From contig SUYH01000002.1 of the NCBI GenBank assembly GCA_015060535.1, forward strand, positions 124,001-188,000: DNA of 64,000 nucleotides, read 5' to 3'. This document shows positions 45,384 to 54,526 of the stretch, piece after piece. The notes beneath the pieces are model-generated. The model did not search any database and had not been told where the DNA came from. It was given only the letters and a program-made list of their open reading frames with translations. A program made the translations under genes and the position numbers. The first letter of the stretch is position 1. Each line of letters begins with the position of its first letter. The DNA comes from Prevotella sp. (GTDB lineage: Bacteria; Bacteroidota; Bacteroidia; Bacteroidales; Bacteroidaceae).

Positions 45384-47396
45384 ATGATAACAATGAAACT
45401 GATAACGATCCTGAACCTGCTCTTTTTGATGGCACTAAATGCCTCAGCAGGTAATTACGAAGTGAAGTCACCCAACGGCAAAGTAAAGGTAACGGTAACC
45501 ACCGACGAGCAAGTCTGCTGGCAGATAGACTACGACGGAAAGACGGTGCTGCAACCCTCAAAGATTGACATCCAGCTGACGCAAGGCAAGAAACTCTTGG
45601 GACTCGGCAAAGTGGGGAAAGTGGCCAAGACGGTTGTTAACAGCAGTTTCGAGAGTCCTTTCTACAAGAAAGCCAGCGTGAAGGACTGCTACGGCCAGCT
45701 GCTGATGTACACCAATCAGAAATTCACTATTGAAGTGAGAGTCTACGACGATGGTGCGGCCTACCGCCTCATCAGCACCAATAAGAAACCCTTGAATGTC
45801 ATCAACGAAACTGCCGAGTTCTGCTTTGCTGCCGACTACCCCGCCTTCGTGCCCTATGTGAACGACAACCGTGGGGGCGAGCGTTACTGCTACTCGTTTG
45901 AGTCATATTATGACGAGCAGAAGTTGTCGGAGATGTATGCCGACTCGCTAGCTATCACGCCTCTGGCTGTTTGCTTACCACAACTCAAGGCCATCATAAT
46001 GGATGCTGGTGTAGAAAACTACCCGGGCATGATGCTCAAGAAGGGCGAAGGCAACAGCCTAAAGGCCGAGTATGCCCCCTACCCGCTGGAACAGGAGATT
46101 GGTGGCTATGCCCGCCTGAACCTAGTACCTACGAAAAGAGCCGGCTACATTGCCCAGCTGAATGGCCAACAAGCCCTGCCTTGGCGAGCTGTCGTCATCA
46201 CCGAGCGCGATGCTGACATCATGAACTGCGATATGGCCCAGCGGCTGGCTCCTGCATGCCGCATCAGCGACACGTCGTGGATTCGTCCCGGCAAGGTGGC
46301 TTGGGACTGGTGGAACAACACGAATATTACGGGTGTCGACTTCGCCTCAGGCATGAACACCAACACCTATTTATATTATATCGACTTTGCCTCCAAGAAC
46401 CACTTGGAGTATATCATCATCGACGAGGGATGGAGCGGCAAGGAGTCGCTGATGGAAGCGCTGAATCCTGAAATCGACCTACAGCGCCTAATTGCCTATG
46501 GCCAAGAGAAAGGTGTGGGCATCATCCTGTGGTCCAGCTGGCGTAACCTCATAGGCAGCAATCCGCTGGGTGACGTCGCTGTAACGGATGCTGTGATGAA
46601 ACACTATGCCGATATGGGCATCAAGGGCTTTAAGGTTGACTTCTTCGACCGCGACGACCAGCAAGCCATCGCTTCTGCCTATCAGATAGCTGCCAGTGCG
46701 GCCCGTCATCATCTGGTGTTAGACTATCATGGTCTGAAGCCCTTCGGCATCCAGCGTGCCTATCCGAACATCTTCAACTTCGAGGGCATGAAAGGTCTGG
46801 AGAACTCGAAGTGGGAGCCTCGTGTAGGCGACGGCCCCTTGCATAATCAGCCTCGCTACGATGTAACCATCCCCTACCTCCGCATGTTGGCGGGTCCGAT
46901 GGACTATACTCCTGGTGCGATGATGAATGCGATGAAAGACAGTTTCTTCGGCAACAACGACCACCCCATGAGCCAAGGCACGCGCGTCCACCAGATGGCG
47001 ATGTATACCACCTTCGAGGCTCCGCTACAGATGCTGGCCGACAGTCCGACGAAGTATATGCAGAACCAGGAATGCACCGATTTCATCGCTCAGATTCCAA
47101 CCACCTTTGACGAGACGTTAGCCCTCGACGGACAGTTGGGCGAGTATACCCTCATTGCCCGTCGGAAAAGCGACACCTGGTATCTGGCAGCCATGACAGA
47201 CTGGACACCACGCGACCTGACCATCGACCTCTCGTTCCTCAGCGCAGGTCAGCACGACGCCGACATCTTTGCTGATGGTGCGAATGCACAGAAGGAGGCT
47301 ACCGACTACAAACACGCGAAGCAGACGGTGACAGCCAACCAAAAACTACGGATTCATCTCAGTAGCGGTGGCGGCTGGACAGCTATTATCCGATAA
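45384..47396 (+). CDS. Glycoside hydrolase family 97
   Basis: A 670-residue GH97 protein from the ATG at 45384 (another at 45393); longer in-frame starts at 45237 overlap the divergent peptidase gene. A signal peptide is followed by an N-terminal beta domain, then a TIM barrel with YIIIDEGWSG, KVDFFDRDDQQ, VLDYHGLKPFGIQ and a final AGPMDYTPGAM. Members are alpha-glucosidases or alpha-galactosidases; the Asp of VDFFDRDDQ suggests the retaining alpha-galactosidase type, but this is a guess. No Sus genes lie nearby. Its stop abuts the stop of the next convergent gene. Confidence 0.9.
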   Translation: MITMKLITILNLLFLMALNASAGNYEVKSPNGKVKVTVTTDEQVCWQIDYDGKTVLQPSKIDIQLTQGKKLLGLGKVGKVAKTVVNSSFESPFYKKASVKDCYGQLLMYTNQKFTIEVRVYDDGAAYRLISTNKKPLNVINETAEFCFAADYPAFVPYVNDNRGGERYCYSFESYYDEQKLSEMYADSLAITPLAVCLPQLKAIIMDAGVENYPGMMLKKGEGNSLKAEYAPYPLEQEIGGYARLNLVPTKRAGYIAQLNGQQALPWRAVVITERDADIMNCDMAQRLAPACRISDTSWIRPGKVAWDWWNNTNITGVDFASGMNTNTYLYYIDFASKNHLEYIIIDEGWSGKESLMEALNPEIDLQRLIAYGQEKGVGIILWSSWRNLIGSNPLGDVAVTDAVMKHYADMGIKGFKVDFFDRDDQQAIASAYQIAASAARHHLVLDYHGLKPFGIQRAYPNIFNFEGMKGLENSKWEPRVGDGPLHNQPRYDVTIPYLRMLAGPMDYTPGAMMNAMKDSFFGNNDHPMSQGTRVHQMAMYTTFEAPLQMLADSPTKYMQNQECTDFIAQIPTTFDETLALDGQLGEYTLIARRKSDTWYLAAMTDWTPRDLTIDLSFLSAGQHDADIFADGANAQKEATDYKHAKQTVTANQKLRIHLSSGGGWTAIIR

Positions 47397-48302
47397 TTAC
47401 TCCTTTTGATCGGCTATCAGCAGGAACCAGTCGCGAAGATAGCCCTTGAGACGATTCTGTGAATCGGCAACAAGCAGTAGCCATCCCGGGAATGGTTCGC
47501 AGAGCCCTTCGTAATTGGCAAAGCGCCGACTGACAAGATTGATACGCGTACGAAACTCCTTGACGAGGTTCTTCTGGAGAAACATCTCGTCAAGGGGTTT
47601 CGTTTCATAGATGCGAATAGTGGTGGAAGCCCCTATTTTCATACGGGGCACCCGGATTTGACGCTCCAACACCAACAGGCGCCCGTCGTCAAGTGCACAG
47701 AGCTCAGAGACACCAAAGATGTGCTTACTGCTGATGGGTTTGTCGGCACGATAGAGATACTCTTGGCGTGGCAAAAGGTCATCGCCAAAAGTCTGAATGC
47801 GAAGCAGAGAGTCGCCCTTCAATATATGTTCGGAGGTGACGTAGAACAAATGGCTATGGGCATCATAGGTCAGCGATTCGATGCCATAGTTATGGTCAGC
47901 CTGTTTGAAAGTCTCTGGCATTTCCAGGCGTCGTCCTGTCCGCTGACCGTCCAGCTGGTATTCATACACCTCATTATCCTTTTCACCTGCTATAAATACC
48001 GTATTTGTAGACGGCCTATAGCATATGGCCTCCATGTCACGGTTTGGCAGTCCGCTGGAGCGGTATCCCTCATTCTCCAATGATGTAATGCGTCCCTTGA
48101 CGGTGTCAATCTCCATGCGCACAACGAAGAAGCCATCCGTCTCCGACTTGTCGCTGACTAAAGCATAATGACCGTTACCTAACGCAGCTATCCCACTATA
48201 GTTGCCTGCAGGCAGCTGTTTGTGGAACCGTTGTGGTCGCTGAGCTGAAACAGCAAGCGACCACAGCGCCAGCATCAAGGTAATCATCGTTTTGTTCATC
48301 AT
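47397..48302 (-). CDS. Esterase-like activity of phytase domain protein
   Basis: A 301-residue secreted protein with a signal peptide (ending SAQR). The rest is a beta-propeller-like domain with GNYSGIAALGNGHYALVSDKSE, NRDMEAICYRPSTNTVFIAGE and NYGIESLTYDAHSHLFYVTSE. These match the phytase-esterase-like/SdiA-regulated family, in which no catalytic activity is firmly established. Zero-gap stop-to-stop junction with GH97. Confidence 0.78.
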   Translation of the reverse strand: MMNKTMITLMLALWSLAVSAQRPQRFHKQLPAGNYSGIAALGNGHYALVSDKSETDGFFVVRMEIDTVKGRITSLENEGYRSSGLPNRDMEAICYRPSTNTVFIAGEKDNEVYEYQLDGQRTGRRLEMPETFKQADHNYGIESLTYDAHSHLFYVTSEHILKGDSLLRIQTFGDDLLPRQEYLYRADKPISSKHIFGVSELCALDDGRLLVLERQIRVPRMKIGASTTIRIYETKPLDEMFLQKNLVKEFRTRINLVSRRFANYEGLCEPFPGWLLLVADSQNRLKGYLRDWFLLIADQKE

Positions 48303-48337
48303 GCTTTGGATTGTTTCATCTTATGGATTCTTTAGCC

Positions 48338-48919
48338 TCACTTGGCTCCCTTTTTCGCTTCTGTGACGAAGCAAGCCACCAGACCATAGGTGATGGTGGG
48401 GCGAATCCATATCTCGGTGAGCATATAGTCGGTGTATTCGTCGACAGCCTCAAAATACACGATGTCCAGATGATAGAGTGCTGCGATGACCGCATCGATG
48501 GCGAAGATAATCCACAGGTTACGCTTGGTATAGCTTTTCCATTCCCTGCGGGCATAGAAATAGGTCAGCGTGCAGAGCAGCAGCACCGACAGCGTGAAAC
48601 AGGCCGAACGCAGTACAAGGTTGGCCATGGGGGGTGCGAACAGGATGTCGCGCAGCAGCACCGTGATACCTGCCGACAGCGAGCACCAGTAGTTGAACTG
48701 CTGGGTGGTGATGCGGTAGTTGAAGAAATACATCCAGATCATCACCAGACAGGCAATATAAAACAGGTTAAGCACCAGTTCGGGCCAAGACTGGCTTAGT
48801 CCGAAGTGATAGACGCCATAGAGCATCACACCGACGGAGAGTGTACCACCAATAGAGGTGACCATGATGTCGGCAATCTTTGCATTTTTCTTAAATCTTG
48901 TTTGCATAAGTTTAATCAT
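48338..48919 (-). CDS. Membrane protein of unknown function
   Basis: A 193-residue protein (ATG at 48919; second ATG at 48907) with five to six hydrophobic helices: about 18-35, 45-70, 80-100, 103-125, 130-150 and 160-180. I recognise no family. Gap of one base from the small membrane ORF upstream, so the two are probably co-translated. Confidence 0.7.
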   Translation of the reverse strand: MIKLMQTRFKKNAKIADIMVTSIGGTLSVGVMLYGVYHFGLSQSWPELVLNLFYIACLVMIWMYFFNYRITTQQFNYWCSLSAGITVLLRDILFAPPMANLVLRSACFTLSVLLLCTLTYFYARREWKSYTKRNLWIIFAIDAVIAALYHLDIVYFEAVDEYTDYMLTEIWIRPTITYGLVACFVTEAKKGAK

Positions 48920-48920
48920 T

Positions 48921-49001
48921 TTATATCGCTTTCAGGGTGAGGCCAAAGACAAAGTCTACCAGCAACATGGCGGCCATCATCCACAGTTTTAATATTCTCA
49001 T
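48921..49001 (-). CDS. 26-residue membrane miniprotein
   Basis: ATG at 49001 to TAA at 48921-48923. The predicted peptide, starting MRILKLWMMAAMLLVDFVF, is one hydrophobic helix with a short basic start. It ends one base before the ATG of the membrane protein at 48919, which suggests coupling. It begins 38 bases after the DUF3667 stop. It could also be a leader peptide or not translated at all. Confidence 0.4.
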   Translation of the reverse strand: MRILKLWMMAAMLLVDFVFGLTLKAI

Positions 49002-49039
49002 TACTATAATATTTTTACATGATGATTTCACACGACTGA

Positions 49040-49954
49040 TTATTCCTGAAGGAGAATCTCAGGATGTTCTGTTAAGACGATATATAGCACTGCGGCCAAA
49101 TACGACAAAAAGAGAATGAAGACGAAGGGGATGAGCGCCAAGAGCAGTCGCCAGATGGTGTTCCAATAACTGTATCCCGACAACTGCTTGATAGGAATGA
49201 CAGCCAGCAGCAGGACCAAAAGATCGAAACGCGACTCAGCCTTAAAACTGAAGCACAGCAGCGAGGGGATGAGGGAGTAGATGAGGATCATGTTGGTGAT
49301 ATAGACCATCGACACGAAGCACTCAGAAAGACGCAAGTCGGGTATGGCAGGACAGCGGCGGATGAGCAGCCAAAGAGGCAGCGAGAAAACCAGTAGTGAA
49401 CCAAGCATCACAAACTGATAGTACTCCTTGATCTTTTCCTCTGCTAAATACATCATATCCTGAACCGCCATTTTAGTTGCTCTGCTCGCTTCAGTAAGCG
49501 TCTTGTTGTTCTGAGCTTCTGCCTTTTTTTGTTCAGCATATTCCTTTTCTTGCTCCATATACAGCTTATAGCGGTTGATGCCCTGGATATTTAAGCCTGA
49601 ATCAATCAAGAACGACAGGGTACAGAGAAGGAAGAGCATCTTGAATGGTGGGAAATAGGCCATCTGCATGCCTTGCAGATAGTCGCGAATCATATAGCCC
49701 GGACGCAGTATCAGGTCGCGGATGCTGCGAAACATGCCCCTGTTGCCAACACCCCACACATCGAGAAACAGCAGCAGGGCTTTCTTGAACGAGTATCGGC
49801 CTATCCTAGCCGACTGGCCACAACGAGGACAGTAGTTGCCCTCGTAATGGGTGCCACAGGTAGCACATTCGTGAGCTTCATCCGAGAGCGGAGCCACTTG
49901 GTGCGACCGTTGTTTCCACTCTCCAAATCGTCTGTATCTGTCTTTTACTTCCAT
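49040..49954 (-). CDS. DUF3667 zinc-ribbon membrane protein (copy 1)
   Basis: A 304-residue protein. Residues 29-45 form a zinc ribbon (CATCGTHYEGNYCPRCGQ), followed by the DUF3667 core (LRPGYMIRDYLQGMQMAYFPPFKMLFLL). Five or so membrane helices follow. Its promoter -7 (TATCTTTG on the minus strand, complement of 49990-49997) lies just upstream. Function unknown. It is related to the protein at 51237. Confidence 0.85.
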   Translation of the reverse strand: MEVKDRYRRFGEWKQRSHQVAPLSDEAHECATCGTHYEGNYCPRCGQSARIGRYSFKKALLLFLDVWGVGNRGMFRSIRDLILRPGYMIRDYLQGMQMAYFPPFKMLFLLCTLSFLIDSGLNIQGINRYKLYMEQEKEYAEQKKAEAQNNKTLTEASRATKMAVQDMMYLAEEKIKEYYQFVMLGSLLVFSLPLWLLIRRCPAIPDLRLSECFVSMVYITNMILIYSLIPSLLCFSFKAESRFDLLVLLLAVIPIKQLSGYSYWNTIWRLLLALIPFVFILFLSYLAAVLYIVLTEHPEILLQE

Positions 49955-49989
49955 TACGGTTAGCGATATTTACTTAAAGGATTTGACTG

Positions 49990-49997
49990 CAAAGATA
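49990..49997 (-). promoter_or_regulatory. -7 box of DUF3667 gene copy 1
   Basis: TATCTTTG on the minus strand, about 35 bases before the ATG at 49954. The -33 box is not clear. Confidence 0.5.
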
Positions 49998-50093
49998 CTA
50001 AAAGATTTCGAATGTGCTTCACTTTCGGATTAAAAAATGCGCGGTTTTCGGAAAAAGATTCAAATGAAAACATTACTCCGAAAGTATCAGAAA

Positions 50094-50129
50094 TTACTCC
50101 AAAAGAAATTTGATTTTCTTTCGGAGTAA
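50094..50129 (-). terminator. Hairpin after DUF3089 operon (ACTCCGAAAG type)
   Basis: On the minus strand TTACTCCGAAAG pairs with CTTTTGGAGTAA around a short A/T-rich loop. It lies 40-75 bases after the stop at 50170. A T-run is weak. It resembles the terminator at 16173-16210 in sequence. Confidence 0.4.
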
Positions 50130-50169
50130 CTGCTTTTCTTACCTATCAGTTAACAAGATATTTGTGCCG

Positions 50170-51216
50170 TTATAGGTTCGCCTTATATGTTGCGATACGC
50201 TTGGCTACGTTCTCCTTGATGTTGTTGTAGAAGAACTGGTAGTCGTCTTCATGGAAGCTGGCTGGTCCGAAGAAATTTTCCCCTTCGGTGACTGGTAATG
50301 TTGTGGTAGTCACGATGACACCGCGGGCAAGGTTGACCTGTGCGTCAACATCGAGCTGCAGAATCTCATATTCGCCTGGAGTCTCTTTTGTCCTGTACGT
50401 ACCCTTGTTCATGCTGGCTGGTGCGTAGGTCTCGTCGAGTTTCCAGTTCAGCGGGTTGATGCTGATGCCACCTGGCAGCACCACAACGTTCTTGGCGTTC
50501 TGTTCTACGTTCTTGGGCCCCTCGGTGTTATAGCTGACGATGACACCTGCGTCGCTCTCGCCTGTGGCGAACTTCATATGCGGGTTAGCGGCGAGTTCAT
50601 CTTTGGTGACGGAAAAGCCTATGGCGTATGCAGCCACCATGCGTTTGTAGTAATCGGGGTGCTCCTTGAAATAGTTCTTCAGCACGTACTTCACCATAGC
50701 CGAGCCCTGGCTGTGCCCCGCAATAATGAACGGACGGCCGTTGTTGCATTTCTCGAAGTAATAGTCGAGCGCAGCTTTGATGTCGATGTATGGTTCACCG
50801 TCAAATCCTGCTTCGATACTTCCGTACTTTTTCGTAACTTCTCCACCATACTTCAAACCTACCTGGCGGTACCAAGGCATGAACACATTGCAAGACTCCT
50901 TGAACACGCTGGAATTGGTCATGTATTCGCCCATTGCGCGCTGTCTCATCTCCTGGTTGTCGAGCGGTGCATAATTAGGCGCACCTTCTTTGAAACTATC
51001 ATCAATGTACGATGTACCGTAGATGTAGAAAGCATCAACGTCCTTGGTGATTTTCGGTATCTGGAGCCAGTTGGCTTCATTGGAATAATCAGTAGGCTTG
51101 ATTTTTTCGCTGTCGGGATTAGCCGGGTTGTCGTTGGTGCTACTGCATGATGTGAGCAGCGTTGTTGTGCCGCAAGTTAGGATGACGGCAAGCATCCACT
51201 TTGTCAATTTTTTCAT
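50170..51216 (-). CDS. DUF3089 alpha/beta-hydrolase-like lipoprotein (copy 1)
   Basis: A 348-residue lipoprotein (lipobox LLTSCSS). The hydrolase nucleophile elbow FIIAGHSQGSAMV is intact; later Asp (around GESDAGVIVSYN) and a His in FFGPASFHEDDY could complete a triad. Family members are predicted lipases or esterases of unknown substrate. Strongly similar to the genes at 52172 and 63171; the last 30 residues (YNNIKENVAKRIATYKAN) are nearly identical. It ends an operon that begins at 53224. Confidence 0.83.
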   Translation of the reverse strand: MKKLTKWMLAVILTCGTTTLLTSCSSTNDNPANPDSEKIKPTDYSNEANWLQIPKITKDVDAFYIYGTSYIDDSFKEGAPNYAPLDNQEMRQRAMGEYMTNSSVFKESCNVFMPWYRQVGLKYGGEVTKKYGSIEAGFDGEPYIDIKAALDYYFEKCNNGRPFIIAGHSQGSAMVKYVLKNYFKEHPDYYKRMVAAYAIGFSVTKDELAANPHMKFATGESDAGVIVSYNTEGPKNVEQNAKNVVVLPGGISINPLNWKLDETYAPASMNKGTYRTKETPGEYEILQLDVDAQVNLARGVIVTTTTLPVTEGENFFGPASFHEDDYQFFYNNIKENVAKRIATYKANL

Positions 51217-51236
51217 AATTGTTTGTTTTTGAAGTT

Positions 51237-52166
51237 TTATAAATTTGAAATTATTTCTTTGTTGTTGTTACGGTAAGTGCGCTTGTTGATGCGATGGGTG
51301 ACAAAGAGTATGACAGCCGTTAACAAGATTAAGACACCAATAATAATCAGAAAAGCTTCATAAGTAACGGCTATATCTTGTTCATCACAAGAACACACGA
51401 TTACTATCACGAGCACAGCCGTCACTATTGCTAATTGTGACAGTATGACGGCAACCAGTCGCCACAGCGTACTCCACCAGCCATAGCCGAAGAGCTGGCG
51501 GTAGGCGATATACATATAGACCGTCCAAAGCACGGTCTCGACATATCCGTTCCAATAGCCCAAGAAGCATAGCAGGAGACTCAGTACGCTTAGGAATACT
51601 TGCAGGAAGAAGCCCTCTGGCAGCGTGTGCCGGGGGTAGCCTGGGGCAAAACGGAACACCAGCCATGTAGGCAGTATGTATAAGGATTGGAAAAAGAGCG
51701 TCGCCCAGCTCTTTTGCGAATTGCCCCATTCAACAATTGCATTAATTTTCTGAACGTCGAATTTAATTGGCAGGACTTCATTCTCTACATGAAAGACCGT
51801 CTCGAAAAGCACTACGAAGAGACATACGAGGACCAGCGCCTTAACCGGTGGGAACGACACCTGCCGATGCCCGCTGATATAGTCGCGCACCAGATAGCCC
51901 GGACGTCCCATCAGCTGGACGAGCGTATAGCTCAGCGAGCGGGAGTCCAGGCCCCAGAGGAGCGTGATGTTCTCCCTGATTGAGTTCCATCCCACACGTC
52001 CTACCTCCGCACGCTGGCCACAGCGCGGACAGAAATTATCACGGAACTCCATACCGCAGTTATGACAATGCTGGACGATGTCCTTGTGACGGTTGACATA
52101 ATGAGGTTCTGCCTGTTGCCAGCGGCTGATGCGATGGTAATATTGTCTTAACAGCTCTTTGTCCAC
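51237..52166 (-). CDS. DUF3667 zinc-ribbon membrane protein (copy 2)
   Basis: A 309-residue protein with a zinc ribbon (CHNCGMEFRDNFCPRCGQ, about 33-50), the DUF3667 core (GRPGYLVRDYISGHRQVSFPPVKALVLV) and five to six membrane helices. It lies between two DUF3089 genes with gaps of 5 and 20 bases, so the three are probably co-transcribed. The role is unknown. Confidence 0.85.
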   Translation of the reverse strand: MDKELLRQYYHRISRWQQAEPHYVNRHKDIVQHCHNCGMEFRDNFCPRCGQRAEVGRVGWNSIRENITLLWGLDSRSLSYTLVQLMGRPGYLVRDYISGHRQVSFPPVKALVLVCLFVVLFETVFHVENEVLPIKFDVQKINAIVEWGNSQKSWATLFFQSLYILPTWLVFRFAPGYPRHTLPEGFFLQVFLSVLSLLLCFLGYWNGYVETVLWTVYMYIAYRQLFGYGWWSTLWRLVAVILSQLAIVTAVLVIVIVCSCDEQDIAVTYEAFLIIIGVLILLTAVILFVTHRINKRTYRNNNKEIISNL

Positions 52167-52171
52167 AAGTT

Positions 52172-53224
52172 TTATTCTATTGTTCTTGTTAAGCTTTGAT
52201 AGGTTGCAATTCTTTTGGCTACGTTGTCTTTGATGTTATTGTAGTAGAAGGTGTAGTCGCCGTTGTGGAAACTTTGCGGACCAAAGAAGTCGGTCAATGG
52301 AATGGGGGCAGACTTGGCGTTAGTCACGATTACGCCACGTGCGGTGTTCACCTGTGCGTCAGCACCGATGTCGCCGATGCTGACCGTACCAGCCTTCTCG
52401 TCTATGATGAGCGAACCCTTGTTCTCACTCGCAGGTGCATATGTGTCATCGAGTTTCCAGTTCAATGGGTTGATGCTAATAGCATTCGGCATCACCACGA
52501 CGTTCGTGGCATTTTGCTCGACATTCTGCTTGCCCTCAGTATTCCAGCTGACAATGACTCCCGTGTCAGCCTCGCCAGTCGCACACTTCAGGTGCGGATT
52601 GTCTTTCAGCCAGTCTTTCGTGATGGAGAAGCCGATCATGTACGAGGCGACCATGCGCTTATAGTAGTCAGGGTGTTCCTTGAAGTAGCTCTTCAAGACG
52701 AGACTGTTGATGGCCGAACCTTGGCTGTGGCTTGCGATGATGAACGGACGTCCGTTGTTGTAGTTCTCGAAGTAGTAATCAAGGGCAGCAGTTATGTCCT
52801 CATAAGGCGTGCGGCTTTCAAGTGCGGCGCGAATGTCGCCAGTCTTGTCGTAAGCCCTTTTCAGAGCCATTGCACTGGCCTGTCGATAATATGGCATGAA
52901 CAGGTTTGTGGATTCCTCGAATGCACTCGCCATCCATATGTGGTCGTTTTTGGCACCCTGCAGCATATCAGGATTGTCGAGCGAGGCGTAGTCGGGGTCG
53001 CCCTCGTTTGAGCCTATGTACTCCGTCGGGTAGATGAAAAACGTGTCGAATTCCTTGGTGATTTCCGGAATTTGGTGCCAACAGGATTTTTGGGAATAGT
53101 CTGGTGCACCAGCATTCTTAGGCTCTGTAGAAGACGAGTTGTCTTTACTACTGCATGAACTAAGTACCATTGCTGTGCCGCAAATCAGGATGGTGGCAAA
53201 CATCCATTTTTTCATTTTTCTCAT
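52172..53224 (-). CDS. DUF3089 alpha/beta-hydrolase-like lipoprotein (copy 2)
   Basis: A 350-residue lipoprotein from the ATG at 53224 (MRKMKKWMFATILICGTAM; another ATG at 53215); an ATG at 53305 would add 27 residues that have no signal-peptide character. Lipobox VLSSCSS. The nucleophile motif FIIASHSQGSAIN has Ser in place of Gly just before the His but keeps HSQGS. First gene of a DUF3089-DUF3667-DUF3089 operon; an AraC regulator lies 138 bases upstream. Confidence 0.83.
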   Translation of the reverse strand: MRKMKKWMFATILICGTAMVLSSCSSKDNSSSTEPKNAGAPDYSQKSCWHQIPEITKEFDTFFIYPTEYIGSNEGDPDYASLDNPDMLQGAKNDHIWMASAFEESTNLFMPYYRQASAMALKRAYDKTGDIRAALESRTPYEDITAALDYYFENYNNGRPFIIASHSQGSAINSLVLKSYFKEHPDYYKRMVASYMIGFSITKDWLKDNPHLKCATGEADTGVIVSWNTEGKQNVEQNATNVVVMPNAISINPLNWKLDDTYAPASENKGSLIIDEKAGTVSIGDIGADAQVNTARGVIVTNAKSAPIPLTDFFGPQSFHNGDYTFYYNNIKDNVAKRIATYQSLTRTIE

Positions 53225-53362
53225 ATTGAAATATTTTAGGGGGTTAATATATGTTAGCAAAGTTAAAGATTTTCCCCCTAAAACAGAATCACGGCCTGTT
53301 ACCAAGACCGTGATTTTGTAGATTTTGCCACATTTTTTGTAGATTTCGCCATTACGACTTCC

Positions 53363-54526
53363 TCAGCCCTCATTCTCTGTCTTGCTCTCTGGACTGGCCA
53401 GCTTGCGCTCGGCAGAGTCCAAGTAGGTTTGGCTTTGCTCTTGTTTGTTCGCAGTTTTCATCCAAACTGTCACCGACTGACCCGTCTGGCGCTTAAAGAC
53501 TTCGCTAAAAGTACGGTAACTGTGGTAGCCGCTCTCCAGCGCCAATTGTTGAGCAGTGAAGAAGTGCTGATCAGCAACAGCCTTGCGATAGAGTCTGATG
53601 AAATGATTAATGCGCAGATTGTTGATATAGGCATTGTAAGTTATATTCTGATTGGAGAAATACAGGCTGAGGTATGTGCGGTTGGTGCCAATTGCTTTGG
53701 CAAGTTGGATAAGCGACAGGTCGTGCTGTAAGTAGAGTTGCGTATCTATACAATGCATTTGCAGCAAGGGGCCGATATTGTTGCAAGAGGAAGGGACACT
53801 TAAACCAGTAGAAATGCTCTGCTGTTGGGAAATACTAAGATCACTTAATGATTCAACCCGCCACAGGAGATAGCAAATCAATATGATGTTATTCACCTGA
53901 ACGATGTATTTATTAGCCAAGCCACCAATCTCAAATGAATAGATGCCGAACCCCAGCAGCATGACGGCAAGAACCACAAAACTCTGCCATACCTCTTTGT
54001 GCTCCAGGTCAGCATAATTGTCGCGCAGCCAGCACCCATACCTTCTGACCTCGTGTATCATATATATTGTTAAACCAATAGCCAACAAAAGCAAATAGGC
54101 ATGAAACATCGGCAAAAAGGCTTCATCATGGGTGCCAAGGTTCAAGGCCAATAATACAACTAGGGGAATAACCATCACGAAAGCAAGCCAAAGCGGGCGT
54201 CTGCGGTCTTGCAGCATAGTGAACAAAATGACTATCGCCAAAGGAAAAGTCGTCATGCTATCGAGCATTCCGCCAATATCATAGCACAACATCTTATCCT
54301 CGCTTGAGGTAAGATAAATGCTTGGCATATACCACAAGTGACTCAAAGTCATGAAGGCAAAGAATGCTGCCGTCCATCGGCGCAGGCGTACTGGTGGCGT
54401 AACGTTAGGGGCAATGGCGTTGGCCCTGCGGAACAGAAGATAGCAGCAGGCAACCAAATTCAAAGCCGCCACTACCGCGTATAGCATCATATAGAGTGTT
54501 TCTCCCTGAAATTCTTGCTCGTACAT
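53363..54526 (-). CDS. AraC-family regulator with N-terminal membrane domain
   Basis: A 387-residue protein. The first 230 residues hold six to seven hydrophobic helices (for example MLYAVVAALNLVACCYLLF, AVMLLGFGIYSFEIGG). The C-terminal 110 residues are an AraC-type double HTH: LSLIQLAKAIGTNRTYLSLYF and FTAQQLALESGYHSYRTFSEVFKRQTG. It is a membrane-tethered one-component sensor. The same-strand DUF3089/DUF3667 operon immediately downstream is the obvious target. Confidence 0.88.
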   Translation of the reverse strand: MYEQEFQGETLYMMLYAVVAALNLVACCYLLFRRANAIAPNVTPPVRLRRWTAAFFAFMTLSHLWYMPSIYLTSSEDKMLCYDIGGMLDSMTTFPLAIVILFTMLQDRRRPLWLAFVMVIPLVVLLALNLGTHDEAFLPMFHAYLLLLAIGLTIYMIHEVRRYGCWLRDNYADLEHKEVWQSFVVLAVMLLGFGIYSFEIGGLANKYIVQVNNIILICYLLWRVESLSDLSISQQQSISTGLSVPSSCNNIGPLLQMHCIDTQLYLQHDLSLIQLAKAIGTNRTYLSLYFSNQNITYNAYINNLRINHFIRLYRKAVADQHFFTAQQLALESGYHSYRTFSEVFKRQTGQSVTVWMKTANKQEQSQTYLDSAERKLASPESKTENEG

